Positions 24,755-32,517 of a stretch of DNA of 64,000 bases are shown one piece after another. Every line of letters begins with the position of its first letter. Position 1 is the first letter of the stretch. The notes under the pieces were generated by a model. It was given only the letters and a program-made list of their open reading frames with translations, did no database searches and was not told the DNA's origin. This DNA comes from Actinomycetota bacterium (GTDB taxonomy: Bacteria > Actinomycetota > UBA4738 > HRBIN12), in the NCBI GenBank assembly GCA_040881665.1, contig JBBECT010000007.1, positions 62,001 through 126,000 of the forward strand, given 5' to 3'. The translations under genes and the position numbers were made by a program.

Positions 24755-25549
24755 CTAGTCGTCCAGGCTCCCCATGGTCAAGTTCACAATTGTTCCAGTG
24801 AGCCCGCTCGCCTTATCAGAGGCTACGAAGACCGCCACGTCAGCCATCTCCGCGAGTGTCATGAGCCGTCGCGGGTGGGTCCTGCTTGCGAGCAGCTCTT
24901 GGAACTGTTCCCAGGTCATCCCCGATGACTCGGCGCGAGACTCGAAGAACCGTCTCCTTGATCCGACCGATTCCGGCATCGCCTGTGGCCGCAGACCGAC
25001 CACGCGGATGCCCTGAGGTGCGAGCTCGGCGGATAGCTCTCGAGTGAGTGCCTCCTTGGCGGCCTGCGCCGGACCGTAGCCTCCCGCCAATTGCAGGCCC
25101 GTCCGTGAGTGGAGTGTTGTGACCGTCATGATCACGCCCGATCTGTTCGGAACCATCCGCCGGGCCGCCAGGCGCGCGGTCAGGAAGTACGACCTGGTGT
25201 AGGTCGTGATCGGCAGGGAGAAGCGCTCGACATCCAGCTCGACCAGAGGCACACCCAGGATGTTCGCGTCTGGACTTCCGACCGCGTTGAACGAGATATC
25301 GACGCGGCCCGCCTTATCGATCACGGACCGTAGGTGCTTGTCCACAGCCTGCTCATCGAGAGCGTCGACCTCCGCCGCGCCGGCGGATCCGCCGGCGGAG
25401 ACCACCTCCTGGGCGACACCTTCGACGGGTGCCACGTGGCGCCCGGTGAGATAGAGATCGGCACCCTCGGCCGCAAAGGCGCGTGCAACAGCACTGCCGA
25501 CCGCGCCTCCGGCTCCGTAGATCACCGCAACCTTGTCCTTCAGCATCAT
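24755..25549 (-). CDS. Divergent short-chain dehydrogenase/reductase
   Basis: The 264-residue protein has the SDR Rossmann fold: a GAGGAVGSA nucleotide loop (~11-19), an acidic EVDA segment after strand 3, and NAVGS in place of NNAG. The catalytic area is unusual. The YxxxK motif reads Y-G-P-A-Q, so the lysine is Gln, and the position 13 residues before the Tyr is Thr rather than Ser. It may be a non-catalytic or altered SDR. The C-terminus has the usual LASDKASGLTGTIVNL element. It is divergent from the ECF sigma gene across the second repeat copy. Confidence 0.75.
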   Translation of the reverse strand: MMLKDKVAVIYGAGGAVGSAVARAFAAEGADLYLTGRHVAPVEGVAQEVVSAGGSAGAAEVDALDEQAVDKHLRSVIDKAGRVDISFNAVGSPDANILGVPLVELDVERFSLPITTYTRSYFLTARLAARRMVPNRSGVIMTVTTLHSRTGLQLAGGYGPAQAAKEALTRELSAELAPQGIRVVGLRPQAMPESVGSRRRFFESRAESSGMTWEQFQELLASRTHPRRLMTLAEMADVAVFVASDKASGLTGTIVNLTMGSLDD

Positions 25550-25606
25550 CTCTGGTTCCTCTCTGTGCCCGGATGGTCACACCAACGCGTCGTCAGGGCC
25601 GTCGAA

Positions 25607-25655
25607 CATGCAGACACCACGACGTCGAGAGAATGGGCGCGCACCTTCCGCCCAG
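25607..25655. repeat. 49-bp dispersed repeat, copy B
   Basis: This copy matches 23495-23543 with three mismatches in the same orientation. It lies between the SDR gene (minus, starting at 25549) and the ECF sigma gene (plus, starting at 25727). No IS remnant is seen beside this copy, so the repeat is not simply part of the IS3 fragment. Confidence 0.7.
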
Positions 25656-25726
25656 TCCGCGGCTCGGCCGGTGTCGATACGAGAGGTGGACGAGGAGAGC
25701 GAGAGACGTGACGCTAGGGTGGAGAG

Positions 25727-26731
25727 GTGACAACCGACCTGATCACCAGGGCACGGGGCGGGGACGGCAAGGCGTTCCAAGAGCTGACCGAGCCGTACCG
25801 TCGAGAGCGGCAGGTGCACTGCTACCGGATGCTCGGATCCTTCCAGGACGCCGAGGACGCCCTCCAGGACACGCTGCTGGCCGCCTGGCAAGGCCTCGAA
25901 GGGTTCGAGGGACGCGCCTCGATCCGCACATGGCTCTACCGGATCGCCACCAACCGGTGCCTCAACGCGCTTCGCTCGGCCAGCCGACGCCCGGCCAAGG
26001 AGTGGGACGTGCCTGAGGTTGAACCCCCCGAGCCGACCCGGCTCGGCGAAGTCGCGTGGCTCGAGCCATTTCCCGACGCTCTACTCGAGAGTGCGATCGA
26101 CCTGCCGCTCGGCCCGGAGGCCCGCTACGAACAGACCGAGTCCATCTCCCTGGCCTTCGTGAGCGCTCTTCAGGTCCTGCCACCGCGCCAGCTCGCCGTG
26201 CTCATCTTGCGCGACGTACTCGGATTCCACGCGAACGAGGTGGCAGACATGCTCGAGTCGACCGTCGAATCGGTCAACAGCGCGCTCAAACGGGCCCGCG
26301 CCAACCTGCTGCGCCGGCAGCCGCCGACCGAACGGCGCGAACCGGCACCCGCCCCCGACTCAACCTCCGAGCAGGCGCTAGTAGAAGAGTTCGTCCGCGC
26401 GTACGAGTCCGGCGATCTCGACGCGGTGGTCGCCTTGCTGACCGACGATGTCTTCATCTCCATGCCACCGATCCCGCTCGAATACCAGGGCCGCGACGCC
26501 GTGGCCCGCTTCTACGCCGCCATCATCCACTCGGGACGGAGGTTCGACCTCGTGCCGACGCGAGCCAATGGTCAACCGGCTTTCGGGGCCTACCTGCGCG
26601 CCCCTACCGGCATCCGCCACGGGACCGGGCTCCTCGTCCTCACTCTCACCGGCGAGCGGATCTGCTCCATCACGCGCTTCGACAACAGCGTGCTCCCATG
26701 GTTCGGGCTGCCGCGATCGCTCTCCAGCTGA
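25727..26731 (+). CDS. ECF sigma factor with SnoaL-like C-terminal domain
   Basis: The 334-residue protein has a sigma2 region (CYRMLGSFQDAEDALQDTLL, then GRASIRTWLYRIATNRCLN) and a sigma4 region (LPPRQLAVLILRDVLGFHAN). A C-terminal ~120-residue NTF2/SnoaL-like domain follows (EEFVRAYESGDLDAVVALLT). This architecture belongs to ECF groups regulated through their own C-terminal domain rather than a classical anti-sigma factor; no anti-sigma gene is adjacent. The GTG start follows GGAGAG. It may control the small ligand-binding genes around it, but that is inference. Confidence 0.85.
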   Translation: MTTDLITRARGGDGKAFQELTEPYRRERQVHCYRMLGSFQDAEDALQDTLLAAWQGLEGFEGRASIRTWLYRIATNRCLNALRSASRRPAKEWDVPEVEPPEPTRLGEVAWLEPFPDALLESAIDLPLGPEARYEQTESISLAFVSALQVLPPRQLAVLILRDVLGFHANEVADMLESTVESVNSALKRARANLLRRQPPTERREPAPAPDSTSEQALVEEFVRAYESGDLDAVVALLTDDVFISMPPIPLEYQGRDAVARFYAAIIHSGRRFDLVPTRANGQPAFGAYLRAPTGIRHGTGLLVLTLTGERICSITRFDNSVLPWFGLPRSLSS

Positions 26732-26828
26732 TAGTCAGCAGCACGACCGCGATGTTTCGGGCGTTCGGCCCCAGGATGATCCCAGGGGTGAAACCCCGGA
26801 ACGGGGTTGACAGGATGGACAGCACTTC

Positions 26829-26862
26829 TATAACCTGCCCCTTCTAGAAGGAGCATGTTATA
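26829..26862. promoter_or_regulatory. 34-bp palindrome, probable ArsR operator
   Basis: ATAACCTGCCCCTTCT (26830-26845) is followed with no spacer by AGAAGGAGCATGTTAT (26846-26861), and the outer bases 26829 and 26862 also pair. Fourteen of the 16 positions per arm match. The ribosome site AGGAG lies inside the right arm and the ArsR start is at 26864, so a bound repressor, or the RNA hairpin itself, would block translation or transcription. Confidence 0.7.
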
Positions 26863-26863
26863 T

Positions 26864-27256
26864 ATGTCCGTCGCTCAGATCGAGCTCGATCACGTCTTCG
26901 GAGCGCTTGCCGATCCCACTCGCCGCGAGATCCTCGTGCGGCTGGCCAAGGGAGAGGCGAGCGTTGCCGAGCTGACCGCGCCGTTCAGCGTGTCGCAGCC
27001 CGCGATCTCCCGTCACCTCAAGGTGCTCGAGCGGGCGGGCCTGATCTCGCGGACTCGCAAGGCAACCGCCCGCCTCAGCCACCTCGAGGCCGAGCCGCTC
27101 CGCGAAGCGACCGCATGGTTGCTTCGCTACCGCGAGTATTGGGAAGAGAGCTTCGAGCGGCTCGACGCACTCCTCGCGGCGTTGCAGCACCAACAGACCG
27201 ATCGATCGCAGACCTCCGAAGCGAGGAGCGATCCGGAAGGAAGGGGCAGCTCATGA
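26864..27256 (+). CDS. ArsR-family transcriptional regulator
   Basis: The 130-residue protein is a winged HTH of the ArsR/SmtB type: FGALADPTRREILVRLAKGE, then the recognition helix FSVSQPAISRHLKVLERAGL. It has no CxC metal site, so it is of the non-metal subfamily that is usually paired with AHSA1/SRPBCC genes. The start at 26864 is used because the ATG at 26855 is too close to the AGGAG. It overlaps the next gene by 4 bases (ATGA). Autoregulation through the adjacent palindrome is likely. Confidence 0.85.
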   Translation: MSVAQIELDHVFGALADPTRREILVRLAKGEASVAELTAPFSVSQPAISRHLKVLERAGLISRTRKATARLSHLEAEPLREATAWLLRYREYWEESFERLDALLAALQHQQTDRSQTSEARSDPEGRGSS

Positions 27257-27735
27257 CCGAGATGCAGGTCACCGCGGAGCCCGGGGTTCCGCAGATCCTT
27301 GCCAGCAGGGAGTTCGACGCCCCGCGCGAGTTGGTCTTCCGGGCGTTCACCGAACCGGACCTGCTCGTGGAGTGGCTCGGACCGCGCAAGTACACGATGA
27401 AGGTCGACCGGTACGAGGTCCGCGACGGCGGCACGTGGCGATACACCCACACCGACGCCGACGGCAACGAGTTCGGCTTCCACGGCGTCTTCCACGGCAT
27501 GCCGTCGCCGGATGGCATGGTCCAGACGTTCGAGTTCGAGGGCGCGCCCGGTCACGTCCAACTGGATACCGCCACGTTCGAGGCTCGGGATCGCACGACC
27601 GTCCTTCACGTGAACTCCGTGTTCCAGTCGGTCGAGGCCCGTGATGCGATGTACGAGTCGGGCATGGCCGACGGCATGCGGGAAGGATTCGAGCGCCTGG
27701 ACGACCTGCTGGCCAAGTTGGCTGCGAACAACTGA
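27253..27735 (+). CDS. SRPBCC/AHSA1 protein paired with ArsR
   Basis: The 160-residue protein has the AHSA1-like pattern: ASREFDAPRELVFRAFTEPD, LVEWLGPRKYTM, GGTWRYTHTDADGNEFGFHG, and a final helix (ESGMADGMREGFERLDDLLA). ArsR-SRPBCC gene pairs are very common in actinobacteria, and the SRPBCC protein may bind a hydrophobic ligand sensed by the operon. The ATG overlaps the ArsR stop, so translation is coupled. No substrate can be named. Confidence 0.8.
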   Translation: MTEMQVTAEPGVPQILASREFDAPRELVFRAFTEPDLLVEWLGPRKYTMKVDRYEVRDGGTWRYTHTDADGNEFGFHGVFHGMPSPDGMVQTFEFEGAPGHVQLDTATFEARDRTTVLHVNSVFQSVEARDAMYESGMADGMREGFERLDDLLAKLAANN

Positions 27736-27775
27736 ACGACCGAGAACGAACACCCGATCACGAGGAGGACAGTCG

Positions 27776-28252
27776 ATGCAGAAGGTCACCCCGTTTCTGT
27801 GGTTCGACAATCAAGCCGAGGAGGCCGCGAACTTCTACGTCTCCCTCTTCGGAGACTCGGAGATCACCGACGTCTCGCGCTACCCGGAGGGAAGCCCGGG
27901 TGCCACCGCCGGTCAAGCGATGACCGTGAACTTCACGCTCGCGGGTCAGGAATTCATCGCTCTGAACGGCGGACCGCAGTTCCCGTTCACCGAGGCGATC
28001 TCGCTGTCCGTCAGCTGCAAGGACCAGGACGAGGTCGACCGCTTCTGGGCGCAGCTAACCGACGGTGGCGAGGAGGGTCAGTGCGGCTGGCTCAAGGACC
28101 GGTTCGGCCTGAGTTGGCAGATCAACCCCGACCGGCTGGGCGAGCTGCTGACCGACCCGAACCCCGCACGCTCGCAAGCGGCGATGCAGGCGATGCTGCA
28201 GATGCAGAAGATCGAGATCAAGGCACTGGAGGACGCGGCGAACGCGGCCTGA
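27776..28252 (+). CDS. VOC-family (PhnB-like) protein
   Basis: The 158-residue protein begins KVTPFLWFDNQAEEAANFYV and contains SLFGDSEITDVSRYPEG, the marks of the PhnB / 3-demethylubiquinone methyltransferase-like branch of the vicinal oxygen chelate fold. A C-terminal WQINPDRLGELL strand-helix closes the domain. The PhnB label does not prove a phosphonate role. GAGGAGG precedes the ATG at a good distance. It is the third gene of the ArsR operon, ~40 bases after the SRPBCC gene. Confidence 0.8.
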   Translation: MQKVTPFLWFDNQAEEAANFYVSLFGDSEITDVSRYPEGSPGATAGQAMTVNFTLAGQEFIALNGGPQFPFTEAISLSVSCKDQDEVDRFWAQLTDGGEEGQCGWLKDRFGLSWQINPDRLGELLTDPNPARSQAAMQAMLQMQKIEIKALEDAANAA

Positions 28253-28269
28253 GGCGAGCGCCGGCTCGC

Positions 28270-28761
28270 TCAGTCGTTCAACTCCCTCGAGATCACGTCC
28301 GTCCAGGCCCAGATGGCGTCCCAGTCTCGGAAGTCGCCCTCGGGCGCCTTAACGGCCTTCACGAGCATGCGTTCGCCGAACCCGAGCTTCTCGCGATCCA
28401 GCGCACCGAAGAAGACCTCGTGCCCCCTCGGCTGGAGCAGATCGGTAAGCCTCCCCAGCTGACGGGGCTGCTCCTGCTCGTCCTTGACCTCACTGCCCAG
28501 CGGGCCGCTGCTGAACAGCCACACCGGCACCCGCTGAAGCGCCGCGGTCTGACGCTCGACCAGCGAGGTCGCCTCCTTCATCCACGAACCGGCGTAGATC
28601 GCGCTCCCGATCACCGCCGCGTCGATGTCGCCGATGTCGTCGACTTCTTCTGCCCGGACCGGTGTCGCCTCGTGTCCGTTCTCGCGGAGCCGGTCGGCGA
28701 TGCTCTTAGCTATCCCCTCCGTGGAACCGTGTTTGCTCGCGTAGGCGACCAACACCTTCAT
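28270..28761 (-). CDS. Flavodoxin-domain protein (HemG-like)
   Basis: The 163-residue protein opens with KVLVAYASKHGSTEGIAKSI, the FMN phosphate-binding loop (SKHGST) of flavodoxins, and has GSAIYAGSWMKEA and LFSSGPLGSE as later flavin loops. It resembles menaquinone-dependent protoporphyrinogen oxidase (HemG-type) and related actinobacterial flavodoxins; the heme role is not certain. The ATG at 28761 was chosen because the fold starts there. It meets the VOC gene tail to tail. Confidence 0.75.
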   Translation of the reverse strand: MKVLVAYASKHGSTEGIAKSIADRLRENGHEATPVRAEEVDDIGDIDAAVIGSAIYAGSWMKEATSLVERQTAALQRVPVWLFSSGPLGSEVKDEQEQPRQLGRLTDLLQPRGHEVFFGALDREKLGFGERMLVKAVKAPEGDFRDWDAIWAWTDVISRELND

Positions 28762-28865
28762 GTCGAACCTCCTCGTCGTTGCATGCCTATCGTCTTGCCT
28801 GCGAGCCGTTGCCAAGGAGGTCCAATGGCCCTGCGCCCGTGGGACCTCCGGGCTAGGCTCCGACG

Positions 28866-30017
28866 GTGACCCAGCGACCCATCCCAGACGACGGCCGCGA
28901 TCGACGTCTGATCGAAGCCGGTATGGAGCTCGCGTCGGAGCTCTCCTTGGACACCGTGCTGCGGCGCATCGTCGAGTTGGCCGTGGACCTGACCGACGCC
29001 CGTTACGGAGCGCTCGGCGTGCTGACCGCGGACGGGCGCAGGATCGAGGAGTTCGTCACGGTGGGCGTCTCCCCGGAGCAGCGCGCCGCGATCGGGGATC
29101 CGCCCACCGGTCACGGTTTGCTCGGGGCGCTGATCACCGACGCGGAACCTCTTCGGATACCCGACATCACCACAGACCCGAGATCTGTCGGATTCCCCGC
29201 CAACCACCCCCCGATGCATTCGTTGCTCGGTGCTCCGGTCACGGGTCGTGGACGCGTGTTCGGGAACATCTACCTCACCGAGAAGCGCGATCGATCGGCG
29301 TTCGATGAAGAGGACGAGCGGGTCCTCGTCGTCCTTGCCACGCAGGCGGCGGTCGCGGTCGAGAACGCCCGGCTGCTCGACGAGGCCGACCGAACCGCGC
29401 GGGAGCTCCGGCGCCTCGAGATGCTCGAAGAGCGAGAACGGATCGCGAAGGAACTGCACGACGGCGTGATCCAGTCCTTGTTCGCAGTCGGGATGCGGCT
29501 GCAAGGCTTGGCGGCCGCGTCCTCGGACGCCGGCGAAGCCGGCCGGCTCGAGGAGATGGTGGATCAGATCGACCGTTCGATCCGAGACCTGCGGAACTAC
29601 ATCTTCGGGTTGCGACCCGGCATCCTGGCGGATCGGCAGCTCGACCAGGCCCTCACCGAGCTCGTCAAGGGCCTCAGATCGCGCTCGGACGTCGTGGTCG
29701 TCGTCGAGGTCGAGCCGGCGGTCGCCGCCGACCTCGCACCCCTCGCGGCCGACGTCGTGCAACTGACGCGGGAGACGCTTTCGAACGTCGAGCGGCATGC
29801 GACCGCGTCGACGTGCCGGGTCTCGCTTCGCCGGCAGGGCGTCGACCATGCGGTACTCGAGATCGACGACGACGGGGCCGGCTTCGATCCCGCTCTGCCG
29901 CCGACCGGCATGGGCCTGGCGAACCTCCGCGAACGGGTCGCGGCGCTCGGAGGAACGATCGAGATCGAGAGCATCCCGGGTGAGGGAACGACGGTCCGGA
30001 TGACACTGCCGACATGA
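28866..30017 (+). CDS. GAF-domain sensor histidine kinase (NarL/DevS type)
   Basis: The 383-residue soluble kinase has one GAF domain (~25-170, HSLLGAPVTGRGRVFGN), a HisKA_3 dimerisation helix with phospho-acceptor H198 (IAKELHDGVIQSL), and an HATPase domain (ETLSNVERHA as N-box; DDDGAGFDP and GMGLANLRERV as G boxes). It resembles DevS/DosS but has one GAF instead of two and no membrane segment, so it probably senses a cytoplasmic or redox ligand. The regulator follows ~130 bases downstream. The start is GTG. Confidence 0.85.
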   Translation: MTQRPIPDDGRDRRLIEAGMELASELSLDTVLRRIVELAVDLTDARYGALGVLTADGRRIEEFVTVGVSPEQRAAIGDPPTGHGLLGALITDAEPLRIPDITTDPRSVGFPANHPPMHSLLGAPVTGRGRVFGNIYLTEKRDRSAFDEEDERVLVVLATQAAVAVENARLLDEADRTARELRRLEMLEERERIAKELHDGVIQSLFAVGMRLQGLAAASSDAGEAGRLEEMVDQIDRSIRDLRNYIFGLRPGILADRQLDQALTELVKGLRSRSDVVVVVEVEPAVAADLAPLAADVVQLTRETLSNVERHATASTCRVSLRRQGVDHAVLEIDDDGAGFDPALPPTGMGLANLRERVAALGGTIEIESIPGEGTTVRMTLPT

Positions 30018-30147
30018 AGCTCGTCGATGCAGCTCCCCTCGGGAAGTCCCGCTGGGGCCGGGACCCTCGGCCCTTCGGTCGGTCGTTCGGGTGGACGAGC
30101 ATGATTCCATGGGTGACAGGAGCCCGGCCTGGGAGGCGATCGACGGC

Positions 30148-30828
30148 ATGACCGAGACGAGACATCCTCCGTTGCGCGTGATGCTCGTGGACGACCATGA
30201 GGTGGTTCGCGACGGGGTCCGCGCCATGCTGCAGGCCGAGGACGACATCATCGTCACGGCCGAGGCGGGCACGGTCCGGGAAGCCGTCGACGAGGCCGAT
30301 CGCACGAAGCCGGACGTCGTCGTGATGGATGTCCAGCTCGCCGACGGGAGCGGGATCGAAGCGACTCGGGAGATCCTGGCCGCACATCCTGCCACGCGCG
30401 TGCTCATGCTCACCTCGTTCGCCGACGACGAGGCTCTGTTCGCGTCGATCATGGCCGGGGCATCCGGCTACGTCCTCAAGCAGGTCCGGTCGGGTGAACT
30501 CGTCCGCGCGATCCGCTCGGTCGGCGGCGGCGAGAGCTTGCTGGATCCGGAGGTCACGACCGCTGTGCTCGACCGGTTGCGCAAGGGCAAGCACCTGTTG
30601 AAAGACGAGAAGCTCGCGCGTCTGTCCCCTCAGGAGGAGCGGATCCTTGCGCTCGTCGCCGACGGCAGCACGAACAGGCAGATCGGCGAGGAGCTCCAGC
30701 TCGCGGAGAAAACCGTGAAGAACTACGTTTCGAGCATCCTGTCCAAGCTCGAGGTCGCCCGCCGGGCCGAGGCAGCCGCCTACCTGGCCAGGCACACCGC
30801 AACTCCCGGTTCGATCGAGGTCGAGTGA
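30148..30828 (+). CDS. LuxR-type response regulator (NarL/DevR type)
   Basis: The 226-residue protein has a receiver domain with the acidic pair in LVDDH (~15-16), phospho-acceptor D61 (VVVMDVQLADGSG), and a conserved Lys (YVLKQ). The C-terminal LuxR HTH reads LSPQEERILALVADGSTNRQ, IGEELQLAEKTVKNYVSSIL. It is the cognate partner of the upstream kinase. The ATG at 30148 is used; ATGs at 30109 and 30091 are possible. It may control the DoxX-like gene that follows, as DevR-type regulators control respiration genes, but no binding site was identified. Confidence 0.85.
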   Translation: MTETRHPPLRVMLVDDHEVVRDGVRAMLQAEDDIIVTAEAGTVREAVDEADRTKPDVVVMDVQLADGSGIEATREILAAHPATRVLMLTSFADDEALFASIMAGASGYVLKQVRSGELVRAIRSVGGGESLLDPEVTTAVLDRLRKGKHLLKDEKLARLSPQEERILALVADGSTNRQIGEELQLAEKTVKNYVSSILSKLEVARRAEAAAYLARHTATPGSIEVE

Positions 30829-30957
30829 TCGCCGCCCGCGGGCCGCGGGTCGCGGGCCGTCCAGACGTCCCGACCGAATAGGGCCTTTCGACCCGGGTCT
30901 GCCTCCTCCTCCCGAAGCACACTTGCCCTGACAGACGGAAGCCAGGAGGTGGGACAG

Positions 30958-31581
30958 ATGGAGACAACGACCAGGAACCCCGTCGACATGCCCCCGGCGG
31001 AGCGGCTCGAACCGATCCACACCAGGGGCCTCCAGCGCGTGTTCGCGCTCCTTCGGCTGGGGATGGGCTGGACCTTCCTGTGGGCGTTCCTCGACAAGGC
31101 CTTCGCGCTCGGATTCTCCACCGGTCGCGTGGTGGACGAGGCCGGGGCGACGACTGGGATCGACTTCTTCGGTGACGCGGCCTGGATCAACGGTGCCTCG
31201 CCGACCGCCGGATTCCTCGGCTTCGGGATGCGGGGGCCGTTCGCCGACATGTACCAGACGATCACCGGGTTCCAGATGACCGAGGCCGGCCCCACTTCGG
31301 CCGCGTGGGTCGACTGGATCTACATGGTGTCGATGCTCGCGATCGGGCTCGCCCTGGTCCTCGGGGTCGGCGTGAAGCTCGCGAGCCTCGGCGGCATCGT
31401 CTGGCTGGCGATCTTCTACACCGCGGCGATCTGGCCGGAGAACAATCCGTTCCTCGACGACCACGTGATCGAGGTGATCGTGCTGGCCGGGCTCTTCCTC
31501 GCGAACGCGGGCCGCTACTACGGACTCGGCAAGGTGTGGCAGCGCACCGAGCTCGTGAAGCGCCATCCGATCCTCGCCTGA
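30958..31581 (+). CDS. DoxX-like integral membrane protein
   Basis: The 207-residue protein has about four transmembrane segments: LLRLGMGWTFLWAFLDKAFA, YMVSMLAIGLALVLGVGVKL, LGGIVWLAIFYTAAIWP, and VIEVIVLAGLFLANAGRYYG. The pattern fits the DoxX/TQO small-subunit-like family, linked elsewhere to thiosulfate:quinone oxidoreductase and redox defence. AGGAGGT lies 8 bases before the ATG. It follows the DevR-like gene by 129 bases and a terminator-like hairpin follows it, so it may be its own short unit. Confidence 0.75.
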   Translation: METTTRNPVDMPPAERLEPIHTRGLQRVFALLRLGMGWTFLWAFLDKAFALGFSTGRVVDEAGATTGIDFFGDAAWINGASPTAGFLGFGMRGPFADMYQTITGFQMTEAGPTSAAWVDWIYMVSMLAIGLALVLGVGVKLASLGGIVWLAIFYTAAIWPENNPFLDDHVIEVIVLAGLFLANAGRYYGLGKVWQRTELVKRHPILA

Positions 31582-31612
31582 TCGCACGGGCGCGACCTTC
31601 GGGCGAGCGCAC

Positions 31613-31642
31613 GGAACGGAGCTCCGATCGGGGCTCCGTTCC
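31613..31642 (+). terminator. Perfect 10-bp hairpin terminator
   Basis: GGAACGGAGC pairs exactly with GCTCCGTTCC across a 10-base loop. It lies 32 bases after the DoxX-like gene stop and before the protease gene. The T-tract is poor, as is usual for high-GC actinobacterial terminators. Confidence 0.7.
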
Positions 31643-31731
31643 TGCATTGACCGATCGCGCATCCGGACCTAGGGTTCCCTTTGCACGGGAACGTCGCACC
31701 CCCGTGGGTGCCGAGGGGAAGGAGCACACCC

Positions 31732-32511
31732 ATGCGACGATCGCTCGCGATCTCCGCGGTCATGCTCGCGCTCGTCCTGGCGGCCGGATCCGCTCAGGCG
31801 ATCACGTTCGGGACCGTCGACGAGAACAACCGCTTCGACAACGTCGGCGCGCTCGTCGGCGACTTCCCGGGGGTCGGCCGCCGGGTGATTTGCTCGGGCA
31901 CGCTGATCTCCGAGGACGTGTTCCTGACCGCGACGCACTGCGTCGTCGCGCTCGAGGCCAACGGTTCGACGCAGACGTACGTATCGTTCGCGCCGCAGTT
32001 CAGTCCGACCGACTCGGCGGCGCACCTGCCGGGAACCGCGTTCGGCCATCCCGACTACAACCACGACATGGCCGACCTCCACGACATCGGGGTGGTCGTG
32101 CTCGACGAGGCCGTCGAAGGCATCGAGCCCGCGGAGCTCGCAGACGCCGGGTACCTGCAAGCGCGCAAGTCGACGCTGAAGTCGCAGCGGTTCACGACGG
32201 TCGGCTACGGCCAGGTCCGCGACACGAAGACGGGCGGCCCGAACAGCCTGTTCCCGGGCGGCGGCATCAGACGGTTCACCACGCAGGGGTTCCTCTCGCT
32301 GCAGAAGTCGTGGCTCACCTTGAGCATGAACCCATCCACCGGCAGCGGCGGCACCTGCTTCGGCGACTCGGGCGGTCCGCACTTCCACAGGGGGATCCTG
32401 GTGTCGATCACGATCACCGGCGACTCGGTGTGCCGGGCGACCGACACGACCTACCGGGTCGACACCGCCTCGGCGCGCGCGTTCCTCGACGACTTCGTCG
32501 CGCTGCCGTAG
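31732..32511 (+). CDS. Secreted trypsin-like serine protease
   Basis: The 259-residue protein has a signal peptide (SLAISAVMLALVLAAGSAQA, ~4-23) and the chymotrypsin-fold triad H69 (LTATHC), D118 (HDIGVVVLD), and S213 (CFGDSGGPHF). The oxyanion GDSGG motif is intact, so it should be active outside the cell. There is no propeptide longer than a few residues. GGGGAAGGAG precedes the ATG. Substrate is unknown. It meets the L,D-transpeptidase gene tail to tail. Confidence 0.85.
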   Translation: MRRSLAISAVMLALVLAAGSAQAITFGTVDENNRFDNVGALVGDFPGVGRRVICSGTLISEDVFLTATHCVVALEANGSTQTYVSFAPQFSPTDSAAHLPGTAFGHPDYNHDMADLHDIGVVVLDEAVEGIEPAELADAGYLQARKSTLKSQRFTTVGYGQVRDTKTGGPNSLFPGGGIRRFTTQGFLSLQKSWLTLSMNPSTGSGGTCFGDSGGPHFHRGILVSITITGDSVCRATDTTYRVDTASARAFLDDFVALP

Positions 32512-32517
32512 CGACCT

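Noticed and set aside
28758-30452. 564-codon minus-strand frame
   Set aside because: It is antisense to the well-supported GAF histidine kinase and has no domain.
29674-31662. 662-codon open frame on the minus strand
   Set aside because: It runs antisense through the kinase, regulator and DoxX-like genes and has the composition of a high-GC shadow frame with no known fold.
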